Of a DNA stretch of 64,000 nt, positions 12,916-23,974 are shown piece by piece. A model generated the notes under the pieces. The model was given only the letters and a program-made list of their open reading frames with translations, was not told the DNA's origin and searched no databases. The position numbers were made by a program, and so were the translations under genes. Source of the DNA: Aquatica leii (taxonomy: Eukaryota > Arthropoda > Insecta > Coleoptera > Lampyridae); the NCBI GenBank assembly GCA_035610365.1, contig CM069435.1:63175389-63239388 (forward strand), written 5' to 3'. How positions within the stretch are numbered: position 1 is the stretch's first letter; each line of letters begins with the position of its first letter.

Positions 12916-13707
12916 ATGTTTCGATCGTTATTTGAAATGCCTGCACATATAAATACTGAGGTAAGGGTTCGAATTGTGGCAGAGTTGGCTAATGGTGTTA
13001 GGGTTCGCGAAATAGCGCGTATGTTAAATGTTTCGCGTGCTACTGTAGGACGTGTGCGTGTTAAATGGCATCGTGAACATACAATTGATAGAGTGGTAGG
13101 TAGTGGCAGAAAAAGAATTTCCACTGTAGCTCAAGATGAAGCATTAAGAGCATATGTAATTGAAAATCCATTTTCCACTTGTAAAAATGATATACGTCAA
13201 ACAGCATTTCCTGGATGTGCAGTAACAGCTTGTGCAAGATTGAAAGACAGTGGAATTAAAAAATATACAGCTGTCTCTAAAGAGAAACTTAGTGAGCAAA
13301 ATCGAAGAAACCGCTTAGAGTTCACCAGACAATATGTCAACCAGCCATTGGAATTCTGGAATAATGTCATTTTTAACGATGAAAAAACCTTTAAAAGTTT
13401 TAACGATGGCCCTGTTAAAGTGTATCGATCTCGAGGAAATCGTTATGAGGCCAATCATGTTAGAGAAACTAAACGTAGTGGCTACTTTTCTGTCAATGTG
13501 TGGGGTTGGATTAGCTCGAGAGGTCCAGGTATTTGTTGGATCATCGATAGTCGACTAAATTCTCACGGTTATTTGAATATATTGCGGGATGTTGTAGAGC
13601 CGTCTGTCAAAATTGTATATCCAGACAGAAATTATGTATTTCAACAAATAAGTTTTCTGTTATATATCATAAACTTAATTTTTCTTGATTTGACACAATG
13701 GTTTTGA
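12916..13707 (+). CDS. Tc1-like transposase, truncated by an insert
   Basis: The 263-aa frame opens at ATG 12916; a second Met at codon 8 (MPAHINTEVR) could be the true start. Residues about 12-60 form a paired-like helix-turn-helix (EVRVRIVAELANGVRVREIA..LNVSRATVGRV). This is followed by a GSGRKR basic GRPR-type motif (62-67), which in Tc1 proteins binds the terminal repeat. The first catalytic Asp is D155 in VIFNDEKTF; VWGW follows at 196-199. After YVFQQ (residues 240-244) the frame runs into a 78-nt insert with a stop. The second and third catalytic residues are therefore absent from this product. The N-terminal half lies in the unique spacer, the rest in the right arm. A truncated DNA-binding protein could act as an inhibitor, but that is inference. 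Confidence 0.85.
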   Translation: MFRSLFEMPAHINTEVRVRIVAELANGVRVREIARMLNVSRATVGRVRVKWHREHTIDRVVGSGRKRISTVAQDEALRAYVIENPFSTCKNDIRQTAFPGCAVTACARLKDSGIKKYTAVSKEKLSEQNRRNRLEFTRQYVNQPLEFWNNVIFNDEKTFKSFNDGPVKVYRSRGNRYEANHVRETKRSGYFSVNVWGWISSRGPGICWIIDSRLNSHGYLNILRDVVEPSVKIVYPDRNYVFQQISFLLYIINLIFLDLTQWF

Positions 13708-15324
13708 CACTTTTTTTGTTACAATGGCAATGTGCTTATAGACGCATCCACGATGGTTCGTCGTTGGTTACAAAAAATAACCTAAATGTGTTGCCCTAAC
13801 AAGCAAAGTGCATGGTGCATATCTTTAAGAACAACAAGGTGCCATCTTCATACCTAAAAATCGCAATGAATTAGTTGGAGCGATTGAAATTGCTTGGGAG
13901 ACAATTGGTGTGGAATATTTAAATCACTTGATAGCATCCATATCCAGGCGGTTAAAGGAATGTATTCAAAACAAAGAAGTTTATATCGTTATTAGTTTTA
14001 TGCTCCATATGGTTATACAATATTTTAGTATAATAAACGCTTCATTAACGAATATGAGTATCAGTTTATTGCATAACATTTAGGTATTATAACACAGTTA
14101 GAATTTAAGATTACCTTGTGACAAAATAATAATCAAAAAAGATTTCTTACTTAATTGTAAATTTGTAATGCTATTTTTTTTAAAGACAAATTGTTTTGAT
14201 TGCGATTTTAAGAAATCTGAAATACATTATAATTGAGTGTGAAAACGTGCATAACTAGTAGACTAAATTTTAGTTGATTTAAATCAATATTCCCAAATAC
14301 CATGAGTTAAGAAATTTTTATACAATATATAATTATCATCACAATAAATACATTTCCGGTATTTTCACGATTCTTTTGTTACTTTTAATGACCTTTGTAT
14401 ACTTTTTGTTACGTTTTCTAAATAGTTGGATTTATTTCAATCTAGGAATTTTGTTGGTTTATAAATTAAATTTGACAATTAACTTAAATAACTAAAAAAG
14501 AAATTTAATGATATTTATGATTCTTGTGTTTAAGAAATTCTTACACAAAAGCTAATTAGCGAATATCATTTCCTAAATACCTACTGGTGCTATATTGTTG
14601 CAGACAAAGCGTGTCCTTGCACTTTTAGAAAAAAATATTAATTCATGATCACTTGTAGTTAAAAATGTCTGTAAAAAATTACCGTATTGAATATAATAAT
14701 TTGCTACATTTAAGAAAACAAACATTGGTAGACGATTTTTTGTTGAATACGATTACTTTACATTTTAACGGTTTGTCTAATTTATAGGGAAACTAATTGT
14801 TTTCTGCTATTTAATTTATTCGATCTAAATTGAATGACAAAAAGTCAATCAGAACAAATAAAATGATCGTAACAATTCAATAACCCGTTTCGTCTTCAAC
14901 GATTTAGCATTAGTAGGTATTTAAGCAATGATATGCTGATGTAATGAAGTAATTGCTTTTAAAAAAATTGTGGATTATCTATTAATTATTATATCTGTTA
15001 ATAATAATGCTGTGCTTTTCTTAAATCTACTTTAGTCTTTTAGTTGTTTATCTTAATAATCAAGCTTAAACTACTAACCAATTTGATTATGCATTTCCAA
15101 ATTTAAATTTCTTTAAAAATGTAACCGCCAAAAGCAGTGCATTGCAAACGTAAACGATAAAATCATTCTTTAGTAAAAACAACTAGCAGATTGCAAAGTA
15201 TGGACAATAAATAGTTTACCTGAATTTATTTGGGGTCTGTAATTGATAGGGTTAAACCCCATTTAAACAACTAAATTCTTGTATTCGGACGCAGGTAGTG
15301 TCTCGATTTTTAATTTATTGACTG
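13318..15324. repeat. Right inverted arm of the palindromic Tc1 element
   Basis: Reverse complement of 10726-12738, starting at GAGTTCACCAGACAATATG just before the FNDEK block of the transposase and ending at AATTTATTGACTG. A few small indels shift the register by about 6 bp. The 14086-15324 part is non-coding. Confidence 0.9.
13708..14085 (+). pseudogene. Tc1-like transposase C-terminus, right-arm copy
   Basis: Continuation of the gene at 12916 beyond the 78-nt insert (13648-13725). It reads GNVLIDASTMVRRWLQKIT, then a disrupted junction, then IFIPKNRNELVGAIEIAWETIGVEYLNH and a RRLKECIQNKEV tail. A TAA at 13826-13828 interrupts it where the left arm reads Gln. As in the left arm, the expected DN after FQQ reads GN, and the SPDLNPIE block is deleted between WLQ and the PKN segment. 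Sharing both lesions means they predate the inverted duplication, or were spread between the arms. Confidence 0.8.
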
Positions 15325-15326
15325 TA

Positions 15327-16114
15327 CTTTGATGGCATAGTCAAAACATTAGAAGAATAAGAAGAACCTGCAACAGACCCCAAAGCAGTCAATCAAATTG
15401 AATACAATCTTTTGATTTCATGTTTTGACTGCATTTTTTATGACCAGTATTAAACTGTTTTAAAAACGATAACCAAATTTTAGACATAGCAGTACGAGCA
15501 GTAAAAATTTTGTTCAGAACTGTGGAAGCATATAAAAAAGATTCTTACTTTAAAAATCAATATATTATGTCAATGGATTCTTGTTAGCAACATAACATAC
15601 AAATAATAGAGAAACTAAAAAAGTGCACTAGTGTTTGTATAGATAATTTACAGAAACGCAGCACTTTCTTACAGCTAAGTGTGGAATCAAACAGATTTTT
15701 TTCAAAAAATTTGTTCGTTACTTGACGCTTTTAAAGAAAATGATAAAAAAGCTATAGAAGAAATAGCAGATTGTTTAACTTAAATTCAGGTTTACTAACT
15801 TGAGAAATACATCCATTTTTTAAGGTTTTATAGACGTTATTGCCACAATTTGGACGGGTCATGCAGCACAGTAATATACTCAAATACAGAAGGTCCTCAG
15901 AGGCTTCTTAACAATCCTGGTCACTTCTATAGAGAACGAAAGAACATTTTTAAAACTGGTATTGATAAAATCTAAAATTTGATCTACAATGACCGAAGAC
16001 AGGCTGGAATCTTTGCTAACGATAATAGTGGAAGCAGAGAGATGTAAAAATGCTAATACTAATGCATGTATTGATAAACTTAAGTCGTATGGTACACACT
16101 GTCTCTTAATGTAA
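15327..16114 (+). pseudogene. hAT-1, ZMYM1-like transposase, 3' half
   Basis: Joined to 10725 across the Tc1 element, the frame continues as YFDGIVKTLEE, meets a TAA, then reads EEPATDPKAVNQIEYNLLISCFDCIF. Further pieces lie around 15480-15800 in shifted frames. The C-terminus, MTEDRLESLLTIIVEAERC near 15988-16050, matches the MTxxRLxxLxLxxIE end of ZMYM1-like hAT proteins. Its stop TAA lies at 16112-16114, immediately before the first base of hAT-2. Multiple stops and frameshifts make it a pseudogene. Confidence 0.75.
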
Positions 16115-16116
16115 AG

Positions 16117-18145
16117 CAATGATTCCCAAAGTGGTCTATATCGACCCCCACGGGTCTATGACAACCTGCAAAAGGTCTACGTCAGCGAAAAAAAAATTGG
16201 GGGTTTATGAAATGAAAATGGGAGTCTACGATAATGGATCTCAACATACACTGATAGTACCTATTTACTTACATTATAGTATCTTTTAATATAAAGACAA
16301 ATACATTATTTATAAAAGTACCTATAAAGTAAAAAATGTATTATATATGTTTATAAAATTGTGTAAGTTGTAGGATGTAGGCATTCGCTTTGTGGTCGCA
16401 ATACATTTTGAACTTGTAAAAACCTGCACATAATGATATACCAGTATCATCTTGTTACAAGCATGCGCGCAGTTTTAGAGCTTCGCGATCTTGCACTGAC
16501 TTGTTCAATTTGTCATACGAATGTGATACAAATACGTTTATTCGTTTCCTGAATCTTGAAAGGAAAAGTGCTAAAAAAATATTTAAAAAAATATAAAATG
16601 GTAGTTTATGACACAAATTATAGTGAATCAGTATTATTTTGTTTGAGAGTGCCGGAGAAAAGTAAGTACATTATTTTTGATCAAATTTTAGTTTTGTACT
16701 CGCAGTTAGCAAAGATAGATAAATTACGCCAATCATGACTTCAGTTATTGGTAGTTTAATATTCAAAACATGCAAAATTACACGAGTACTTCTCAATAGT
16801 TTCTTTTTCAAAGTTTTAGCAATCATTATTATAATTACAATGCAATCTCCTCAATCCGAAATAATTGCTGCTGTTCGGATTATGAAATGTTTTCGGAAAA
16901 ATCTAAAAAAAGACAACTAACTAACTACAGATAGAGCACCTGCCATGGTTGGACGTTATCGTGAAGTTATATGCTATTTAAAACAAAATGTGTCAGGGGT
17001 GTTAGCAATACATTGCGTCATCCATCCACAACATTTAGTTGCTAAAAATTTGAGTATTAGATTGCATGAATCTCTTCAATTAGTCATTGATGCAGTAAAC
17101 CGAATCCGAAGCAACCCGTTGAATATGCGGTTATTTGCGCAGTTGTGTGAAGAAAATGACGAACACTTTCATCAATTACTCCTTCACACTGAAGCATGCT
17201 GGCTGTCGAGACTATTTTAAAATTTCTGGATACTAAAGATACAATTTTAAAAGACAATTTAATGAAGTGGAAAACAAACATCGCTTATTTAACAAACTTG
17301 TTTACAAAATTTAATATGGTTAATTTGCAGTTACAAGGCGACAGTCTAAATTTGATTAAAACAAAGTCCATCTTATTAGCGTTTCTTGCCAGAGTTAAAC
17401 TAATGAAGCAAAATATTGGACGGGGAAAATTTTTCCAGTTCCCCAAATTGTCACAGACAAACTGCCAGGAAAACGACGTTTCAACCTACGTTCAACATTT
17501 AAATGCCTTCTATTCAGATTTTGAAACTAGGTTTGAGGATGTTTTGACTATGGTAATACCACCGTAGATAATTAACCTATATGGTGACACAGAAGAAATG
17601 AATGTCATAATACAAGAAGAACGGACTGAACTAAGTACAAACGAAGAACTTAAGCTTCAGTTTAAAATCAGCAATTCTGGCTGCAAAACAACATACCCGT
17701 TATTTATTCCAAATTATGGAATATAGGGAGGACATTTTTAATTTCCTTTTCATCGTCATACCTAGTGGAAAGGGGGTTCAGCGCTGTTACCAATCTCCTA
17801 ACGAAAAAAAGAAACAGACTGAACATCATTAGCCGAGGAGATTTAAGAATAAACCTTACAAAATTGACGCCAAATGTTGATAATTTATTATTAAAGCATC
17901 AGGTTCATCCTTCTCACTAAAAACATTTACTTATTGCTTAGTTTATTTTGTGTTACGTATATTTTATATAACAGATACAAAATTTTATTTTGAGTAGTTT
18001 TAATTTAAATTCAATTAATAAATGTATAAAACTTAACTTTAAGTTTTTAACACTAAACTTCACTACAGTTAGAAATTTACAAAAAATCAATATCAAGTCA
18101 GTAGGGGGTCTACCCTAAAAGTCTAAAAAGTTTGAAGCGCCTATA
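16117..18145 (+). mobile_element. hAT-2, Buster/ZBED-type hAT element
   Basis: The left end CAATGATTCCCAAAGTGG at 16117 fits the CAGTGnTTCnCAAAC-type hAT terminus. The 8 bp before it, ATGTAAAG, has TA at positions 4-5 as in Buster-type duplications. The right end is less sure: AAAAAGTTTGAAGCGCC at about 18126-18143 resembles a degraded inverted end. I found no matching right-hand duplication. The element abuts the stop of hAT-1, so it probably landed in the 3' part of that older element. Confidence 0.6.
16945..17920 (+). pseudogene. hAT-2 transposase (ZBED5/FAM200-like)
   Basis: From TTDRAPAMVGRYREV (upstream of 16945, the CTDGAPAM block) the frame reads LAIHCVIHPQHLVAKNLS, then LLLHTEACWLSR. 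After a frameshift near 17215 it continues to 17567 as FLDTKDTILKDNLMKWKT..LFTKFNMVNLQLQGD. A TAG follows IPP. The last frame, about 17753-17920, gives SSYLVERGFSAVTNLLTKKR..LNIISRGDLRINLTKL, ending in QVHPSH and TAA at 17918-17920. Those are the conserved C-terminal dimerisation and insertion-domain blocks of Buster hAT transposases and their domesticated relatives ZBED5/FAM200. The N-terminal BED finger was not found. At least two frameshifts and one nonsense codon. Confidence 0.85.
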
Positions 18146-21100
18146 TTGACGCTCTGTGGTACGCCTCGGTTGACCAGTTGATCTTCTTTGTGTTCCTCTA
18201 CCTTCTTGTATTCACACATGACACACGCGCATTTACGTATTTACACATAATGAAATGATATGATGATGTTACATGGATCAACAATCTTTTGCAATTTTAA
18301 TCTTTGAAAAACGGTAGTCAATGACGGCGGCCAATTTTGCGATAGGAAAAACCATCATCTCAAACAATTCTATCCCTGTCAAAGTCGCTAACATAGTGAT
18401 TATTTTGACATCTTTGAATTTTGTTATGTTTAACACTAGTAGACGGAGGCACAATAACTAAAAACGTCTGTGATAGTAAACTGTTAAAAAGATCCTACAC
18501 AAAAAACTAAAAAATAATAGTTTGTTTTCGCAAAAAAATTCTCACAGATCAACAGTTCACATAGTTACCAGAGCATGCTTTAAATATAGTCATCCTGTTG
18601 CCAAAAAATCAAGTTGAGTAAATTATTCCTTTCTGTGTGAAGCACTTCTAATGTCGCTGAGTATATTTACTACAAACATATTTGTAAAAACGCATTACAC
18701 GTGCAATTTTTACACCTCATGACATTTTTTTGTGTAAAGTGCATTATTTTCTTTCTTTCTCTTATAAAAATTTTAAGATATTTTCTATGATTGTTTTTGT
18801 CTCATTTTATGTGATTATCGGTTGTTTTATATATTTGTACAATTTTTCATTATCTATCATCTTTATTTTGTATAACCGATATTGTCAACTTTTTTTTAAC
18901 GTTTATGTTATGTTATACTAGCCTAAAATATAACAACAAAATTAAGTATTCGTTTATATCTATTAGATTTTATTGTTACAAATAATTTGAAATAAAAGAA
19001 TAGTTATGTGTTAATACAAATATATGTATGCATATTATTCTGCCTATACGTTATACAGTATAGTCAATTTCAAAGCCACTCCGGGTACTATACTAACGTA
19101 GAAAAATCCGGGCAGTAACACAAAGGTTAATAAACGTAAACTTGTAAAAGAGCTGCAATTAAAGTTAATTTACATTTGGATGTCTGCGACAAATTTCTTA
19201 ATAAATTACTTAATTAAAAGTAAATATTAAAATTTTCGACAATTTGTGACTGAATGCATAGAACATAACAATTTTTGATAACTATGATTTTAAAAAATTC
19301 TAATTTTATTACAGGTTTCTACAATAATCATTAGTATAAATGTTTTTCTTATCTCAATAATTAATAGACGTTTTCAAAATAATGTATCACCTGCAAAGAA
19401 CTTATTAAAACATTTTGCAACGTAGAAACTGTAGAAAAGAAATAAATATTTGGGTACGTTTAAACAAACTCTTTGAGCTAATCGATATAATAAAAAATAA
19501 CATTATTTTGTGTAATGATAAAACAGTTTATTAAAAAAGATTCTTGACATTAGTACGAGATATACGTACTAGTTTATCATATTGTACAGGATGCTTTCAA
19601 GTTTAATTTTATGCTCATATTTAATACACTTCCTATTATTTCTACACTAAACGGTATTCTTCCTCTTTCGCGTTTCAAACGCACTTAAAATATTTAGAAT
19701 TTTTAAGTAATTTTCATACCATTAAAAATTAAAATTTCAAACCTTGACGAATTAATCACCTGCCCACTTTCGTAATATTATAAACAAATATCAAAATCGT
19801 CTAACGATTTTTCTGCTACCGACGAAAACTTCAAGGTTAATTAAAACAAAAATGTGTTAAAAGTACAGTTTTAGAATTTGTCGATAGAAAAATTGCCGGC
19901 AACGTAAAATAGATCGACCAGATTGATATAAACTGTGGGCGGACTGATTTAAAAGGTAAAAGAAATCAAGCGTAGGCATTCGAAATGCGGTAGGTGTCAA
20001 TATCGAATTTCGCCACAATGCTACAAGATGAGAGTATTTAAAAAAGAGGAAAATTAGAATTTTCAACTTAATGACTACGTAAGTGCTTTAATAAACCGAA
20101 AAGACCATCAAAGTGAAACGTGTACTTCTAGAATACGTCTTTCAAAAAACGCGACTTATTCATAATAATGTCTTACGCTATAATGGAACAAAATTCAACT
20201 CGTGACATTATGTAACACATATTTTATTACGTAGTAATCCTCGAAAAGTACCTAATCGTTGAATAACGCAAACACAAAAAGTAGAGGTCGCATTAAACTT
20301 TTTTATGTGAACAAAATGGGAAAATCCCAATCTTTATTGTACTTTCACATCTTTTCTCTAAAAAAGGTAATAGAACATAAACGACTTTTTTAACAAAAAT
20401 AAAAGCGTCCCATAAAATTGCATAACTGCAATTTCGTCTGAGTCATCAACGTATACTAACATAAACGGGTTTTATACGTTTGATTTATGGCTTTTTAGAA
20501 AAGGAATATTTGTTGTCAGTGAAATGCTTTAAAAACTCTTAATTTGGTTACCAAGCAATTCTGCAACAAATGCATGGCTTGTGTTTTATTATAATCATGC
20601 GATTAAGTAAAACCGGCGATAGCTTTAAAAACTTTAAAAAACGACTATTAAAGATAATTGAATTTTCTCGCTTCTGTTATGTCTCAATCAAAAGCAATTA
20701 TGTTAATTGACAGTTATTGACTGAACCTTTATAATGTAATTCTCAATTATTGATAATAAATGTGTCCTTGTTGACAAAGTAAACTATTAAAATCCTTACG
20801 TGCAATCTTGTAAATATCCTATCAAAAGCAGAAGTTGACTTAGTGTTATCCAGATTATCTCCTTTTTTCTTACACATTTTATTACCCATTTTTATCACTA
20901 TAATTAGACTTATTAACTGCAATTACATTTAACACATACACGCACTTGTTAATGCACAGTCTGTTATTTTGCTACTGGCCGCGGCTCGTCCTTTGCAAAG
21001 CACTTTCCTCTCGTCAGGTAAAGGCTAACATGCTCTTTCATACTTAATTTTTATGCTACGTCCAAAGTTCACAACTCTTTTAATTAATTAGCATCACTTT

Positions 21101-22800
21101 CGAACTGTTACGTGAAATCAAGACACTTCACATGATGTTCTTGAAAATAGAAGTAGGTCAAGACACGCATAAAAGAACTAATCATAATTTGATTATTCTA
21201 ATAGTGTTCATTCATTTCTGATCATGAATGACTCATCGCTTTTTATATATTTCATATACGTTATATTCACGGAATGTTTCTATTTCTAAAAATTACTACA
21301 TTTTATATATTTTTATATAGTGCATGCGTGGTAGGTTTGTTGTGATTACATTTTAGTCACAAATTGCCTGCAGGAAGATCGATTTTGCCAAAAATTAAAA
21401 AAAAAGCCGTGACCGAATTGCTATTAATAAAACTATCCACGCGTGTGCCTTGAATTTTTGATTGCATCTAAAATTGCAGTTTTAAAGTTATTAATACATT
21501 TTATGAAATTGTGTAGAATCTGTTAATTTTACGTGTAATTGATAATGATGGCCCGACACAACCATGCAACAATTTGTATCTCCAATTACTCGCAATTCAA
21601 TTAGCATATACAGTTTTTTCTCAACCGAAAAAATTAACTTTTAATTCGTTTTATGCACGGTTGCGCATTTCTTGAAAATTCGACCAACAAATAATTGTAA
21701 TTAAATAATACTGTTAATAGAAAACTTTTATAACAATTACATTTTTACGTATTACAATTATATTACCTAATTCTTTAAAAGATTATTTTGTTTTTTAATA
21801 GTCTTTTAACAAAAACTTAAGAAAAACGTCAATCTGATCACCATAACAGCAAGATTTTTTTCAAAATTAAGTGTAATCGTAAGTTATGTAATAATGAGTT
21901 ATTCGAATCACTCAGTGCTCATAAAAATTAAGTTTGTATATATGTATCTATGTATTTGACACATTAATTAACTTTGTATTTATTTGAGGTGATAGATCAA
22001 CTACATTAAAGTAGTCAACATTATATTTAAATTAAATTACAAAATGCTAAATTAGTAAATGTATGTATGTTAGATTTAGGACCACTACATTTAAGAATAT
22101 GGTATATTACAGTAGCCGGTCATATTGAAAAATTACCCGAAAAATATAAGGTTTTTAGGTACAGTTATTTTAAAAGATATAAATATTATGAATCTGAAAT
22201 TAGCAACAAAGGTAAAAAAAACTATGTATTTTACTGTAATCTAGGTATGATTAGTAAATAAAATAATATACTTTGTAAAACAGTGATATTAAGTAGTCAT
22301 AATACCTGAACATAGGTAGGTACATAAGTCACTATTTTTACGAATATTTTAATTATGCTCAAAATTGATAACATGTTAAGTAAATATCAGACAGCTGTGT
22401 AATATAATTAATTAATTTAATTCTTAAAAACCCACCCATTTTAACTTAACTGTACCTAAATAACATTTAGTAACACCTTAACCAATTTAGTAACATTACT
22501 GTACGTGGTTTTAGTTGCTAAATTGTTAGTTACATTTCAGTTCGCTTGTTGTGTGTAAGGTGAGAGTACCAGTAATTTCGTTTACATTGTTGCCAAATGT
22601 ATTTGCTTTAATTTGTATTCATCTACTAATTTTCTCTAAAATTTACGATTTGCGTCAGTAATAAAACAATATTTATGTTAGTTTTTTGTTTCATTTAGTA
22701 CTTTATTATCTATTATTAAAACTTAAAAAGTACCAGCAATGTATAAAAATTTGTTACATAGTTTTTCTCGTAACTAAAAGAGAGTGACGACTAATTCAGT
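18146..22800. other. AT-rich DNA without recognisable genes
   Basis: Short frames only. A somewhat GC-richer stretch at about 18150-18480 and another at about 20950-21020 contain no coding motif that I can name. Confidence 0.55.
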
Positions 22801-23672
22801 TGTTTCGGCGATAAAGTCGTAAGCTTCGTGGTGTTAGATTATAAAATAAATTTAAAATGGCGCCAAAACGATGAAAGACTAAAGTAGGAAACACCGTTTA
22901 AATCTACCCGCAGCTGAAATAAAACAAATGACAAGACAAAAGAGTATCAGAGTGTATATTTATTTGATAACGGACAGTAGTTTACGTTAGAAGAAGTAGA
23001 AGGTACATAAATATTTTTATATAAATTGTATCAAACACTAGTACGTAGGTCGGTATCACAGACAAAATATAAACTACGCCCTCTACTGGGCAACACGTCG
23101 TATAGCAAGGTGACCTAGTCGGCTTAATTTTTACAATCAGAAAAGGAATGACTTTACATTCGTAAATGAAAATGCAAATTAGGTACTACTTTGCTTTAGT
23201 TTGCAAAACACTATTTTGTATTCTTTATCTTTGCTTAATTTAAGTATAGTAGTCACGCGGAAAAATTGTCCAAGGTCGTTTTCGCACTAGGAACCGTTAA
23301 CTAGATCATATCTCCTCTATAAAAAATTTATACAAAATATTGTTATTTTTTATTGTTTATTTGTTTATTCAAAGAATAAATTAATGCAACATTGTGCTGT
23401 TTAATAATATGTAGAGTATTAAAAAAAAAAACACTACAATTGTATTGGGACTCATTATGTCCAGTTACGCACTTTTTTTGAATTTAGTACATGCATCAGC
23501 TTTACTATTGATAAATGAACAAGTATACAAAGCCGCAAGCGTAAAGCAGCTAATATATAAATATCCTTTAAAAAAGCCTGTAGCAGCAATCAACCGAATT
23601 TCGTAAAAAATTTGAAAATGAAACCGTTTAACAGTTTTCACTATTTGTTATTATTATTATTTATATAAGTGC
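22801..23672 (+). other. Possible decayed exon region
   Basis: An ATGGCGCC start at 22857 is closed by TGA after five codons. About 60 bp later an open stretch (about 22912-22998) ends in a potential GAAG|GTACAT donor. I recognise no domain. Listed only because it lies upstream of the two-exon candidate at 23673 on the same strand. Confidence 0.2.
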
Positions 23673-23974
23673 ATGAAACAATTCAGTTTTTTTAGTGAAG
23701 ATAGTGAATGCGATTATGACAATGTAAGTTACATAATTTTATCCAAAAAATCTTTAATTGATATTGGCATTTCTTCCCAATAGGACAAAAACTCTTTCTT
23801 GCAACAAACTATTTGTGATTAAATATACCGAAGTAATGTACAATTGACTATTTTCAACTTTAGGATCTTGATCAAAGTATCCAGTGTGATAGTAGCACAA
23901 ATTTAGAAATTAAAGTACAACTATCTCATTTTTTTACGCTTAAAAAGAACCGTCAAAGAAGCAGCAGTAAATGA
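23673..23974 (+). CDS. Candidate two-exon mini-ORF, function unknown
   Basis: Exon 1 (23673-23723) starts ATG and encodes MKQFSFFSEDSECDYDN. It ends at a perfect GTAAGT donor. A 140-nt AT-rich intron (23724-23863) ends TTTTCAACTTTAG. Exon 2 (23864-23974) continues in phase 0 with DLDQSIQCDSSTNLEIKVQL and closes with a basic tail KKNRQRSSSK and TGA. The 53-aa product is acidic then basic, with no motif known to me. In support: canonical splice sites, a phase-consistent join and a non-random acidic Ser/Asp composition. Against: the small size and no polyadenylation evidence. It might be the 3' end of a longer decayed gene. Confidence 0.3.

Larger units (their letters stand above)
10726..15324. 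mobile_element. Palindromic Tc1/mariner-superfamily element inserted in hAT-1
   Basis: The element begins CAGTCAATAAATT and ends with the reverse complement AATTTATTGACTG. A TA dinucleotide lies on both sides (10724-10725 and 15325-15326), as expected of Tc1/mariner target duplication. The 4599-bp unit is two inverted arms of about 2 kb (10726-12738 and 13318-15324) around a 579-bp unique spacer. The spacer carries the promoter-side DNA and the N-terminal half of one transposase gene. Each arm carries the C-terminal half plus about 1.25 kb of non-coding DNA. Deleting the element and one TA restores the hAT-1 reading frame, which confirms the boundaries. Such ends must derive from duplication of one side of a parent element. 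Confidence 0.9.

Noticed and set aside
12903..13124. 73-aa minus-strand frame over the Tc1 N-terminus, and the 74-aa plus frame at 13334-13558
   Set aside because: Out-of-frame overlaps of the genuine Tc1-like transposase frame, with no motif.
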